From positions 186,001-250,000 of the forward strand of contig NZ_JAHWGU010000009.1 in NCBI RefSeq assembly GCF_020873875.1: DNA of 64,000 nucleotides, given 5' to 3'. Origin of the DNA: Actinoplanes sp. DH11. Lineage in GTDB: Bacteria; Actinomycetota; Actinomycetes; Mycobacteriales; Micromonosporaceae. A model generated the notes under the pieces. That model had not been told where the DNA came from. It saw nothing but the letters and a program-made list of their open reading frames with translations, and did not search any database. Shown here one piece after another: positions 1 to 7,737 of this stretch (the first letter of the stretch is position 1; each line of letters begins with the position of its first letter). The position numbers and the translations under genes are program-made.

Positions 1-377
1 ACGACGCGGCCCGGTTCGACGCGGTGATCGTGACCGTGCCGCTGCCGGTCCTCGCCGCCGGCGGGATCGCGTTCGAACCGGCGCTCCCGGCGGCGCACCG
101 GGCCGCGCTCGGCCGTCTCGGCGCCGGCCGGGTGGAGAAGGTGGTGCTGCGCTTCGACGCGCGGTTCTGGCCGGAGCACCCGGCGGGCTACTACCGGGTG
201 CACGGTCCCGCGCCGACGGATGTCAGCGAATGGCTCGACGCGACCGCGGCCGACGGCGTGCCGACGCTCGTCGGGCTCTTCGCCGGTGCCTGGCTGGACG
301 GCCTCTGGACCGGATCGGACGCCGAGGTGGCGCGGCGCGCCGCCGCGATCTTCACCGAGGCGGCGGCCGCGGGCTGA
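1..377 (+). CDS. flavin-containing amine oxidase, C-terminal part (5' end outside window)
   Basis: The reading frame enters from the left edge (frame starts at base 3) and stops at 375-377. The visible 124 residues carry the amine-oxidase pattern VIVTVPLPVL, then a stretch ending in the family's GxxxKVVLRF segment and an RFWPEHP sequence. These belong to the substrate-domain half of FAD-dependent monoamine oxidases, which oxidise primary or secondary amines to aldehydes with release of hydrogen peroxide. The protein ends soon after WTGSDAEVARRAA. Family members normally continue through a further segment ending in a conserved GxxFAGEAT FAD contact, which is missing here. A 14-bp hairpin follows, so transcription probably ends there. 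The family call is good; activity of a protein with this C-terminus is doubtful. Confidence 0.75.
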   Translation, partial: DAARFDAVIVTVPLPVLAAGGIAFEPALPAAHRAALGRLGAGRVEKVVLRFDARFWPEHPAGYYRVHGPAPTDVSEWLDATAADGVPTLVGLFAGAWLDGLWTGSDAEVARRAAAIFTEAAAAG

Positions 378-429
378 CCCGAGAGCCGCCGCACCGCATT
401 CCGCACCAGGGCCTGAGCCTGACGTGGAA

Positions 430-467
430 CCACCCCGCCGCGCGACTGGGGAAGCGCGGCGGGGTGG
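430..467. terminator. bidirectional terminator hairpin
   Basis: A perfect 14-bp stem (430-443 with 454-467) encloses a 10-base loop between two convergent genes. There is no clear U-tract, as is common in high-GC actinobacteria. It probably ends transcripts of both the amine oxidase and the dctA-like gene. Confidence 0.75.
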
Positions 468-479
468 GGTCTGTCCGGT

Positions 480-1871
480 TCAGGCGGAGGTCGTCGTCGA
501 TTCCGCCTTGGCCGGGCCGGCCGGTGTCACCGTCGCCGCCGGCGTCGCCGGATCCGGGCCGTGCTCGTCGTCGACCATTGTCGACTCGTCGAACGGGTCG
601 CCGCCGCTGAGCACGAGCGCCGCCCGCTCGCGGTCGAACTCGCGGGTCCAGATGCCGATCAGCACGGTCGCGACCGCGTTGCCGGCGAAGTTCGTCAGGG
701 CCCGCGCCTCGGACATGAACCGGTCGATGCCGACGATCAGGCCGACGCCGTCGACCAGGTCCGGGCGGTGGCTCTGCAGGCCCCCGGCCAGGGTGGCCAG
801 GCCGGCGCCGGTGACACCGGCCGCGCCCTTCGACGCGATGATCATGAACAGGAGCAGCGAGACCTGCTCACCGACCGCCAGCGGGTCGCCCATCGCCTGC
901 GCCACGAAGAGCGACGCCATGGTCAGGTAAATGGCCGTGCCGTCCAGGTTGAACGAGTACCCGGTCGGCACCGTGATGCCGACGACCGGCCGGGAGACGC
1001 CGACGTGCTCCATCTTGGCGATCAGGCGGGGCAGCGCCGACTCCGAGGACGAGGTCGACACGATCAGCAGGAACTCGCGTCCCAGGTACTTGAAGAAGGT
1101 GAAGATGTTGATCCGGGCGACGGCCCACAGGATCGCGCCGAGCAGGCCGAACACGAAGATCACGCAGGTGGCGTAGAAGCCCAGCATGATCTGGGCGAGG
1201 CTGATCAGCGCGTCCACGCCGGTCGCGCCGACCACCGCGGCGATCGCGCCGAACGCGCCGATCGGCGCCAGCCACATCAGCATCGCGAGGACCCGGAAGA
1301 CCAGCTTCTGGAAGATGCCGATCGCCCGCAGCACCGGCGCCGCGGACGAGCCCATGCCCTGCAGCGCGAAGCCGACGAGCAACGCGGCGAGCAGCGTCTG
1401 CAGCACGTTGCCGTCGGTGAGCGGCGAGACGAGCGTGGTGGGGATGATGCCGAGCAGGAAGTCCGCGGTGCTCTCCGAGGCGGTGTCGCCGACCGCCTTC
1501 TGCCCGGCGGCCGCGACCGACTCGCTCAGGTCCATACCGGAACCCGGGTGGATCAGGTTGCCGACCACCAGGCCGATCGCGAGCGCCACGGTGGACATGG
1601 TCAGGAAGTAGCCCAGGGCCAGGCCGCCGACCTTGCCCACCTTGGCGGCCTGCCGGACCGATCCGACGCCCAGGACGATCGTGCAGAAGATGACCGGTGC
1701 GATCATCATCTTGATCAGGTCGACGAAGCCGGTGCCGATCGGCCGCAGCTCGAGGGCGAAGTCCGGGACGACGAGCCCGACGCCGATGCCGAGGACGACG
1801 GCCACGACGACCGCGGGATAGAGGTAGCGGGTGCGGTCTTTCTTGACCTTCGGGGCGGGTGCGGTTTCCAT
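480..1871 (-). CDS. dctA: DctA-type dicarboxylate/amino acid:cation symporter
   Basis: 463 residues, a normal length for the DAACS family (sodium- or proton-coupled uptake of C4-dicarboxylates or acidic amino acids). The N-terminus is a short basic cytoplasmic tail followed by helices. Family signatures include FVDLIKMMIAPVIFCTIVLG near residues 50-70, the serine-rich hairpin STSSSESALPRLIAKMEHVG, and TGYSFNLDGTAIYLTMASLF with the NxDG substrate/cation motif. Eight to nine membrane segments are visible. The ATG at 1871 is 73 bp from the divergent sensor kinase gene, an arrangement typical of dicarboxylate transporters controlled by CitA/DcuS-type kinases. The C-terminal 40 residues are Pro/Ala-rich and poorly conserved. 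Substrate (succinate, fumarate, malate or glutamate) cannot be decided from sequence. Confidence 0.9.
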   Translation of the reverse strand: METAPAPKVKKDRTRYLYPAVVVAVVLGIGVGLVVPDFALELRPIGTGFVDLIKMMIAPVIFCTIVLGVGSVRQAAKVGKVGGLALGYFLTMSTVALAIGLVVGNLIHPGSGMDLSESVAAAGQKAVGDTASESTADFLLGIIPTTLVSPLTDGNVLQTLLAALLVGFALQGMGSSAAPVLRAIGIFQKLVFRVLAMLMWLAPIGAFGAIAAVVGATGVDALISLAQIMLGFYATCVIFVFGLLGAILWAVARINIFTFFKYLGREFLLIVSTSSSESALPRLIAKMEHVGVSRPVVGITVPTGYSFNLDGTAIYLTMASLFVAQAMGDPLAVGEQVSLLLFMIIASKGAAGVTGAGLATLAGGLQSHRPDLVDGVGLIVGIDRFMSEARALTNFAGNAVATVLIGIWTREFDRERAALVLSGGDPFDESTMVDDEHGPDPATPAATVTPAGPAKAESTTTSA

Positions 1872-1943
1872 GTCGAGAATGTGTCCTGGATCTCACCGGC
1901 GGATCACGATTTCGTTCATTCTGTTCACCCGGAAGGTGTTGCG

Positions 1944-3500
1944 GTGAGTCGTCGCTGGACCATCGCCCGCCAGCTGTTCGCCCTCCAGGTGCTGGTCGTG
2001 ACCCTGCTGGTGGCGGTCGGTACCACCGGAGCGGTGCTGCTGGCCCACCGGGACGCCCGCACCGCCGCGATCGAGGAGGTCACCGCGATCGCGGACACCA
2101 TCGCGCTCTCCCGGGCCGTCGTGGACGGGCTGCGCAGCGCCGACCCGACCCGCGCCCTGCAGCCGTGGGCGGAGGCCACCCGCCGGGCCACCCGCACCGA
2201 CTTCGTCGTCGTGATGGCACCCGACCGGACCCGGTTCACGCATCCGACGGCCGAGCTGATCGGCAAGCCGTTCGCCGGCACCATCGAGAAGGCGCTGCGC
2301 GGCGGGGTCGTGCTGGAGGAGTACCGGGGCAGCCTCGGCGACTCCGTGCGTACCGTGGTGGCCGTCCATGACCCGGACACCGGAACCGTGATCGGCCTCG
2401 TCTCGGTCGGCATCACCACCGCCGCGATCAACCGCAGCCTGCTCGCCCAGCTCCCGGCCGTGGCCACCGCCACCGGCGTCGCCCTGCTGCTGGCCGCGGT
2501 CGGCTCCTGGCTGCTCAGCCGCCGCCTGCGCCGGCAGACCCACGGGCTCGGTCCGGCCGAGATGACCCGGATGTTCGAGTACTACGACGCGGTCCTGCAC
2601 TCCGTCCGCGAGGGCCTGGTGGTCGTCGGCCGCTCCGGCCGGGTCGAGCTGATCAACGATGAGGGCCGGCGGCTGCTCGGCCTCGGCGCGGACGGGCCGG
2701 CGGACCTGCCCGCCGAGGTGGCCGGGCTGATCACCGAGCAGCGGCCGACCGTGGACGAGCCGGTGCTGGTCGGCGACCGGGTGCTGGTGGCCAGCCGGCG
2801 CGAGACGCGGTTCGAGGGCCGTACCCTCGGCACCGTGCTCACCCTGCGCGACCACACCGAGCTGCGCGCCCTCACCGGCGAACTGGATTCGGTGCGCGGC
2901 CTGACCGAGGCGCTGCGCGCGCAGGCCCACGAGGCCGCCAACCGCCTGCACACCGTGCTGACCATGGTGGAGCTGGGCCGCACCGACGAGGCGATCGCCC
3001 TGGCCACCGCCGAGCTCGAACTCGCGCAGCAGCTCACCGACCAGGTGGTCGGCGCGGTCGGTGAACCCGCGCTGGCCGCGCTGCTGCTGGGCAAGAGCGC
3101 CCAGGCCGGTGAGCGGGGCGTCGAACTGACCGTGGACCCGGCGTCCCGGCTCACCGGCACGCCGATCCCGTCGCGGGACCTGCTCACCGTGGTCGGCAAC
3201 CTGGTCGACAACGCGCTGGAGGCGGTGGCCGGGCGGGACCTGCCGCGGCGGGTGCGGGTGCTGATCCGGGACGAGGACGGCGAGGTGCTTGTCGAGGTGC
3301 GGGACAACGGGCCGGGACTGCGCCCCGACCAGGCTGCTGCGGCCTTCCGGCGCGGCTGGTCGACCAAGCCGGGCGCGGGACGCGGCGTCGGTCTGTCACT
3401 GGTCCGGCAGGTCGCCGAACGGTACGGGGGTACGTACCTCATCGACACGTCGGCGGAGGGCGGGGCCGTGCTGACCGTACGGCTCCCGGTGCCGTCGTGA
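1944..3500 (+). CDS. CitA/DcuS-family sensor histidine kinase
   Basis: 518 residues. The GTG start at 1944 is chosen because GGAAGG lies 7 bases upstream; the open frame extends far upstream only as a shadow of the divergent gene. Order: membrane helix near residues 8-30, an extracytoplasmic PDC/PAS sensor to about 165, a second helix near 170-195, a cytoplasmic PAS domain, then the CitA-type dimerisation box QAHEAANRLHT with the phosphorylated His at residue 329. The GHKL ATPase follows, with NLVDNALEA (N box), DNGPGL (G1) and GRGVGLSLV (G2). Such kinases sense external citrate or C4-dicarboxylates. The divergent dctA-like gene fits this role. The next gene overlaps by 4 bp, so kinase and regulator are translationally coupled. 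Confidence 0.92.
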   Translation: MSRRWTIARQLFALQVLVVTLLVAVGTTGAVLLAHRDARTAAIEEVTAIADTIALSRAVVDGLRSADPTRALQPWAEATRRATRTDFVVVMAPDRTRFTHPTAELIGKPFAGTIEKALRGGVVLEEYRGSLGDSVRTVVAVHDPDTGTVIGLVSVGITTAAINRSLLAQLPAVATATGVALLLAAVGSWLLSRRLRRQTHGLGPAEMTRMFEYYDAVLHSVREGLVVVGRSGRVELINDEGRRLLGLGADGPADLPAEVAGLITEQRPTVDEPVLVGDRVLVASRRETRFEGRTLGTVLTLRDHTELRALTGELDSVRGLTEALRAQAHEAANRLHTVLTMVELGRTDEAIALATAELELAQQLTDQVVGAVGEPALAALLLGKSAQAGERGVELTVDPASRLTGTPIPSRDLLTVVGNLVDNALEAVAGRDLPRRVRVLIRDEDGEVLVEVRDNGPGLRPDQAAAAFRRGWSTKPGAGRGVGLSLVRQVAERYGGTYLIDTSAEGGAVLTVRLPVPS

Positions 3501-4192
3501 TCCGGGTCCTGGTGGTGGACGACGAGCCACTGATCGCCGAGGCCCATCGCGCGTACACCGAACGGGTCCCGGGTTTCGTGGTGGCCGGGGTGGCGCACAC
3601 CGCCCGCGACGCGATGACCCTGCTCCGCAGCACCGGGATCGACCTGGTCCTGCTCGACCTGAACCTGCCCGACAAACACGGCCTGGAGATCGCCCGCGCG
3701 CTGCGGACCGCCGGCAGCGGCACCGACGTCCTGGCCGTCACGTCCAACCGGGACATCGGCATGGTCCGCCAGGCCGTCGCGCTCGGCGTCACGCATTACC
3801 TGCTCAAACCGTTCACGTTCGCCGCGTTCCGCGACAAGCTCGACGGCTACGCCCGGTACCGCAAGCAACTGCTCGAGGCGAGCGAGGTGGCCGCGCAGCA
3901 CGAGGTGGACCGGGTCTTCGCCACCCTGCGCGGCACCTCCGCCGAAAGCCTGCCCAAAGGCCTGGACCAGCGCACCTTCGACCTGATCCTGGCCGCGCTG
4001 CGGGAAGCCGCGCCGGCCGGGCTCTCCGCCGCCGAGGTCGCCGGGCGCACCGGCACCTCGCGGGTCACCGCCCGCCGCTACCTCGAACACCTCGCCGAGG
4101 CGGCCCGGGTGACCCGCAGCCCCCGGTACGGCGGACCGGGACGCCCCGAGGTCGAGTACCGGCCCGGCCCGGCGGGTATCGGGAGTCCATGA
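3497..4192 (+). CDS. CitB/DcuR-family response regulator
   Basis: 231 residues with a GTG start overlapping the kinase stop (GTGA). The receiver has the acidic pair D8-D9, the phospho-acceptor D54 in LLDLNLP, and K104 in YLLKPF. A linker leads to a C-terminal helix-turn-helix around TGTSRVTARRYLEHLAEA, as in CitB/DcuR proteins that activate dicarboxylate transport genes. It is the evident partner of the upstream kinase and the likely activator of the divergent dctA-like gene. The downstream G6PDH-like gene overlaps its stop by 4 bp (ATGA), so all three genes form one coupled operon. Confidence 0.92.
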   Translation: MIRVLVVDDEPLIAEAHRAYTERVPGFVVAGVAHTARDAMTLLRSTGIDLVLLDLNLPDKHGLEIARALRTAGSGTDVLAVTSNRDIGMVRQAVALGVTHYLLKPFTFAAFRDKLDGYARYRKQLLEASEVAAQHEVDRVFATLRGTSAESLPKGLDQRTFDLILAALREAAPAGLSAAEVAGRTGTSRVTARRYLEHLAEAARVTRSPRYGGPGRPEVEYRPGPAGIGSP

Positions 4193-5517
4193 CGGACCAG
4201 ACCCTCATCATCCTCGGCGCGACCGGCGACCTGACCGCCCGACTCCTGCTGCCCGGCCTCGGTGCGCTGCTCGCCGCCGGTCACGTCCCCGGACTGACCC
4301 TGATCGGCGCCGCCACCGAGGACTGGGACGACTCCCGCTGGCAGCAGCGGGTGCGCGAATCGTCGGGTGGCTCGCCGGCAACCCGGTACGTCCGTGCCGA
4401 TGTCACCCGGGCGGCCGATCTGCGTACCGTGCTCGCCGCCGCCGACGGCCCGCCGGCGATCTTCTTCGCCCTGCCGCCCGCGGTGACCGCCCGGGCCTGC
4501 GAGGCGCTGCTCGAGGTGGACCTGCCGGAAGGCACCCGGCTGGTGCTGGAGAAGCCGTTCGGCGTCTCCGCGGAGACCGCCGCCGCGCTGAACTCCCTGC
4601 TGACCAGGCTGGTGCCGGAGGAACGCATCCACCGGGTCGACCACTTCCTCGGCAAGGCGACAGTGCTCAACATCCTCGGCCTGCGCTTCGCCAACCGGAT
4701 CTTCGAACCGCTGCTGAACAACACCCACGTCGCCTCGGTCGAGATCGTCTTCGACGAGAGCCTGGCCCTGGAGAACCGGGCCGGCTACTACGACAACGCC
4801 GGCGCGCTCGCCGACATGATCCAGAGCCACCTGCTGCAGATCCTCGGGCTGCTCGCCATGGAGGCGCCGATCAGCCTGGCCGCCGCCGAGTTCCGCGACC
4901 GCAAGGCCGACGTGCTGCGCGCCACCCGCCTCTGGGACGACGACCCGGCGGCGTGCAGCCGCCGGGCGCGATACACCGCCGGGTCACTTTCCCGCCTGGC
5001 GTACGCCGACGAGCCCGGCGTCGACCCGCACAAGCAGACGGAGACATTGGCCGAGGTCGTCCTCGCCGTCGACACCTGGCGCTGGTCGGGGGTCCCGTTC
5101 CGGCTGCGCTCCGGCAAAGCGCTCGGCGACACCCGCAAGGAAGCCGTGATCACCTTCAAGAAGCCGCCGCGCGTGCCGGACGGCCTGCACGGCTGCGACC
5201 AGCCGGACCGCCTGCGCATCGGCTTCGGCCCGGACCGGATCTCGCTGGACTTCAACATCAACGGCCCGGGCGACCCGTTCGAACTGGACCCGGTGTCGCT
5301 GGGCGCCGAGTTCGGCCCGGGCGATCTGCCGCCGTACGGCGAAGTGCTGCGCGGCGTCTTCGACAACGATCCGACCCTTTCCATCCGGGCCGACGTGGCA
5401 GAGCAGTGCTGGCGGATCGTCGAACCCGTCACGGCCGCGTGGCGGGCAGGGAAGGTGCCGCTGCAGGAGTACCCGGCCGGCAGCCGTGGGCCGGCGGACT
5501 CCCTGCTGGACGGCTGA
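4189..5517 (+). CDS. zwf: glucose-6-phosphate dehydrogenase-like protein
   Basis: 442 residues, somewhat shorter than the usual 480-510. The N-terminal Rossmann motif GATGDLTARLL (residues 10-20) binds NADP. EKPFGVS is the conserved G6PDH segment, and RVDHFLGKATV corresponds to the family active-site motif RIDHYLGKE with its catalytic His; the Glu is Ala here. The C-terminal dimer region includes RLRSGKAL. The enzyme would oxidise glucose-6-phosphate to 6-phosphogluconolactone, feeding NADPH supply. Divergence in GATGDL (usually GASGDL) and the active-site flank suggests a secondary paralog rather than the housekeeping enzyme. It overlaps the dicarboxylate-type response regulator gene by 4 bp, an unexpected pairing. 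Confidence 0.85.
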   Translation: MTDQTLIILGATGDLTARLLLPGLGALLAAGHVPGLTLIGAATEDWDDSRWQQRVRESSGGSPATRYVRADVTRAADLRTVLAAADGPPAIFFALPPAVTARACEALLEVDLPEGTRLVLEKPFGVSAETAAALNSLLTRLVPEERIHRVDHFLGKATVLNILGLRFANRIFEPLLNNTHVASVEIVFDESLALENRAGYYDNAGALADMIQSHLLQILGLLAMEAPISLAAAEFRDRKADVLRATRLWDDDPAACSRRARYTAGSLSRLAYADEPGVDPHKQTETLAEVVLAVDTWRWSGVPFRLRSGKALGDTRKEAVITFKKPPRVPDGLHGCDQPDRLRIGFGPDRISLDFNINGPGDPFELDPVSLGAEFGPGDLPPYGEVLRGVFDNDPTLSIRADVAEQCWRIVEPVTAAWRAGKVPLQEYPAGSRGPADSLLDG

Positions 5518-5562
5518 CACGGTGTCGGTGTCGGTGTCGGTGTGATCGGCCGTGCCGGGGCC

Positions 5563-5900
5563 GGCTGTCGCTCACGGTTGTTGGTGGTGGGCTCGGCTGT
5601 CGGTTACGGCTGTTCGCGGTGGGCTTGGCTGTCGTTCACGGTTGTCTGCAGTGGGCTGGCTGTCATGCATGGTTGTTCGCGGCGCGGTGGCTGTCATTCA
5701 CGGTTGTTCACGGTGGGCTGGCTGTCATGCATGGTTGTTCGCGGCGCGGTGGCTGTCACCCACGGCTGTTCGCGGTGGCCCGGCTGTCACCAGCGGTCGT
5801 TGGAGAGCGTTTACCGCGACCATAGGTGACAGCTGGCCGCGCCGGCTGTCACTCATGGTCGTTGAGAGCGCTTTCGGACGACTGTGAGCGACAGCCGGCA
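5563..5900. repeat. 31-bp degenerate tandem repeat array
   Basis: The heptamer GGCTGTC recurs at 5563, 5595, 5627, 5658, 5689, 5720, 5751, 5782 and 5844. Spacing is 32 or 31 bases, the last step being exactly 62. The unit reads roughly GGCTGTCAtgCAtGGTTG followed by TTCGCGGcGcGGT. The last two 62-bp blocks share a GTTGGAGAGCG/GTTGAGAGCG segment and inverted GACAGC copies, giving hairpin potential. Because 31 is not a multiple of three, all frames drift and no in-frame peptide repeat results, so I regard it as non-coding. It follows the zwf-like stop directly. Confidence 0.85.
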
Positions 5901-6013
5901 CTGACCATCCGAGCCGGGCGGGCCGGGCGGGAGCGGGGCGACGACTGGACACCCGTGGGCCCGCCAGATCGCAGCGGCCCGCTTCGCTGGCTGGGCCCAG
6001 TGAACGAAATCGG

Positions 6014-6151
6014 TCAGTTCCCCATCAGCGCGGTCGTCACCATCGTCGTGTGGCCGATCGTGACCCTGTCGCCTGTGGTCCGGCCGATCTCTTCCAGCAG
6101 GGCCGCGAGTCCGCCGGGCGGGAGCAGCTGGTGACCACCGGAGGTCGGCAC
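6014..6151 (-). pseudogene. possible coding remnant (45 codons)
   Basis: On the minus strand a frame with strongly G/C-ending codons runs to a stop at 6014-6016. From a possible GTG at 6151 it gives 45 residues containing GGHQLLPPGGLAALLEEIG and DRVTIGHTTMVTTALMGN. It is in the same frame as, and downstream of, the DUF2784 gene but separated by its stop and a GC-rich repeat. No ribosome binding site is visible. It looks like the C-terminal end of a lost protein or a small ORF; I do not recognise the family. Confidence 0.3.
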
Positions 6152-6159
6152 CAGGTCGG

Positions 6160-6318
6160 TGGCGAGCCCGGCGCGGCCGGAAGCTCGTGAGGCGAGCCCT
6201 GCGCGGTCGGAGGCCCATGCGGCGAGCCGTGCCGGGTCGGAAGCCCGTGAGAGGAGAGCCCGGCCCGGCCGGAAGCCCGGCCCGGCCGGAAGCCCGGCGC
6301 GGCCGGAGGGCCGGCACG
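6160..6318. repeat. GC-rich imperfect repeats
   Basis: Roughly 159 bases consist of variants of GGCCGGAAGCCCG and GGTCGGAAGCCCGTGAGGCGAG. The spacing is irregular (about 13-30 bp). No gene is seen here. Confidence 0.5.
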
Positions 6319-6319
6319 G

Positions 6320-6694
6320 TCATGAGGCAGGCGCGCTCACCCGGCGCCGTCGCTGCCGGACGGCCGCGCCTGCCCAGGAGACCGCGACCACCGCCGCCGC
6401 GAGGATCTGGATCGGCACCAGGTAGCGCTCCGGGTAGATCACCCCGGTCAGGTACGTGTCGATGAAGCCGCCCTGGAGCCCGGCGCTGCCGGCGCGTTCG
6501 CGGGCCCGGTCCTCCACCCAGGTCAGCGGGCAGTTGAACCGGAACAGCGCGATGCACAGTCCCCAGCCCGCCGCCAGCAGGTGCGCGACGATCGCCCGTG
6601 GCCACCGCCACGCCAGGAAGCCGCCGGTCACCACGAACGCGACGAAGGCGAAGTGCAGCACCATCGTCGCGTCGGCGAGGACACGCCATCCCAT
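6320..6694 (-). CDS. DUF2784 family membrane protein
   Basis: 124 residues, the usual length for DUF2784. About four hydrophobic segments are visible. Characteristic matches are an N-terminal ADATMVLHFAFVAFVVTGG segment, NCPLTWVEDRARERAG and GGFIDTYLTGVIYPERYLV. The family is a small integral membrane protein of unknown function found in many proteobacteria and actinobacteria. The ATG at 6694 is 35 bp from the divergent SDR gene, so the two probably share a promoter region. The call rests on recalled motif similarity. Confidence 0.8.
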   Translation of the reverse strand: MGWRVLADATMVLHFAFVAFVVTGGFLAWRWPRAIVAHLLAAGWGLCIALFRFNCPLTWVEDRARERAGSAGLQGGFIDTYLTGVIYPERYLVPIQILAAAVVAVSWAGAAVRQRRRRVSAPAS

Positions 6695-6729
6695 GCGACA
6701 AGTGTCCGCCTCCGGGCAGAATCTGCGCC

Positions 6730-7470
6730 ATGGGTGGACGGTGTGCGGACAAGGTCGTGGTGGTCACCGGCGCGGCGCGCGGTCAGGGGGCCGCCGAGGT
6801 GGACGCGCTCCGGGCGGAGGGCGCGCTTGTCGTGGCCACCGACGTGCTGGCCGGTCCCGGCGTGCACCCGCTCGACGTGACCGACTTGGATCAGTGGGTG
6901 GCGCTCGCGGCGGAGCTGCGCGAACGGTTCGGCCGGGTGGACGCCGTCGTCAACAATGCCGGGATCACCGGGCGTGACCGGCTGCCGGACATCGACCCGG
7001 TCGCCTGGGAACGGGTCATGGCCGTCAACGTGACCGGGCCGATGTACAGCATGAAGACCCTGGTCCCGCTCATGCCGGCCGGTTCGTCCATCGTGAACAT
7101 CTGCTCCGTGGCCGCCGTCTCGGGTCACGCCGCGGCACCGTACACGGCGAGCAAGTGGGCGCTGCGCGGCCTGACCCGCAGCGCGTCCCTCGAGTTGGGA
7201 ATCCGTGGCATCCGGGTCAACGCGGTGATGCCCGGTCTCATCGACACGCCGCTGATGGACAGCGCGCCTCAGGAGTTCTTTGACGCCGCCCTGCCGGAGA
7301 TCCCGCTCGGCCGGGTGGGTGTGCCGGCCGACGTGGCGCCGCTCATCGTCTACCTGGTGTCGGACGAGTCCGCGTACGTCAACGGCGCCGAGATCGTCGT
7401 CGACGGCGGCCTGACCGCGCACGTCTCGCACAAGGCGATCGCCGACGCGACCCGGCCGCCTTTTAATTAG
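6730..7470 (+). CDS. short-chain dehydrogenase/reductase (SDR)
   Basis: 246 residues, the classical SDR size. TGAARGQG near the N-terminus is the TGxxxGxG NAD(P)-binding motif, NNAG follows in strand 4, and the catalytic Ser and YTASK (Tyr and Lys) are in place. GLIDTPLM and the C-terminal VNGAEIVVDGGL match classical oxidoreductases of the BKR/glucose dehydrogenase type. The ATG at 6730 is chosen over an open frame reaching back to 6598, which would run into the divergent gene. The substrate is unknown; mycofactocin-type carveol/alcohol dehydrogenases have similar TGAARGQG motifs. Confidence 0.9.
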   Translation: MGGRCADKVVVVTGAARGQGAAEVDALRAEGALVVATDVLAGPGVHPLDVTDLDQWVALAAELRERFGRVDAVVNNAGITGRDRLPDIDPVAWERVMAVNVTGPMYSMKTLVPLMPAGSSIVNICSVAAVSGHAAAPYTASKWALRGLTRSASLELGIRGIRVNAVMPGLIDTPLMDSAPQEFFDAALPEIPLGRVGVPADVAPLIVYLVSDESAYVNGAEIVVDGGLTAHVSHKAIADATRPPFN

Positions 7471-7471
7471 A

Positions 7472-7500
7472 TTGCCGGGACACGCCGGCAGGCCTATCGT
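7472..7500 (+). promoter_or_regulatory. predicted promoter of the leader-peptide unit
   Basis: TTGCCG (7472-7477) and TATCGT (7495-7500) are separated by exactly 17 bases, a fair match to the principal actinobacterial sigma factor. A start near 7507 would give a short 5' leader before the ribosome binding site at 7526-7533. Confidence 0.6.
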
Positions 7501-7539
7501 TGTTCTCAACAGCGACACGAATGAGAGAAGGAGTAGATC

Positions 7540-7593
7540 ATGATGCGCCGAGCCGACGCCCGACTTCTGCTCCCGCTCAGGTGGCGCGACTAG
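7540..7593 (+). CDS. 17-residue leader-peptide-like ORF
   Basis: The peptide is MMRRADARLLLPLRWRD. It is preceded by AGAAGGAG six bases before the ATG, one of the best ribosome binding sites in the window. The stop codon lies inside a small hairpin (CTAGC 7590-7594 with GCTAG 7600-7604), and a strong intrinsic terminator follows. This promoter/short ORF/hairpin/terminator order is that of transcription-attenuation leaders. Clusters of Leu (LLL) and Arg codons could be the sensed residues. No biosynthetic gene follows; tRNA-like genes do. The function is therefore inferred only from architecture. Confidence 0.6.
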   Translation: MMRRADARLLLPLRWRD

Positions 7594-7614
7594 CACAACG
7601 CTAGCGATCATCGC

Positions 7615-7655
7615 GCCGCCCTTCCGATTACGGAACCGGGCGGCTTTCGTTTTTC
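7615..7655 (+). terminator. strong intrinsic terminator after leader ORF
   Basis: GCCGCCC (7615-7621) pairs with GGGCGGC (7638-7644). An inner stem TTCCG/CGGAA stacks inside it, and TTTCGTTTTTC follows. The U-rich tail is exceptional for this GC-rich window. Confidence 0.85.
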
Positions 7656-7737
7656 GCACACCATGACATCCGGCGTCGCGTCGACAATCGTCCGCGCCGG
7701 CACCGGCGCCGCGCGAACCTCTCTCCGCGCCGCGCCC

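Noticed and set aside
561-1943. N-terminal extension of the sensor kinase to 561
   Set aside because: The extension is antisense to the dctA gene and is a low-complexity charged peptide; the GTG at 1944 has a proper ribosome binding site.
5542-5887. Plus-strand ORFs through the 31-bp repeats
   Set aside because: They arise in several frames because the repeat lacks stop codons; the period is not a multiple of three and no binding site or family match exists.
5563-5900. CRISPR array
   Set aside because: The 31-bp units are contiguous and degenerate with no unique spacers, and no cas genes are present.
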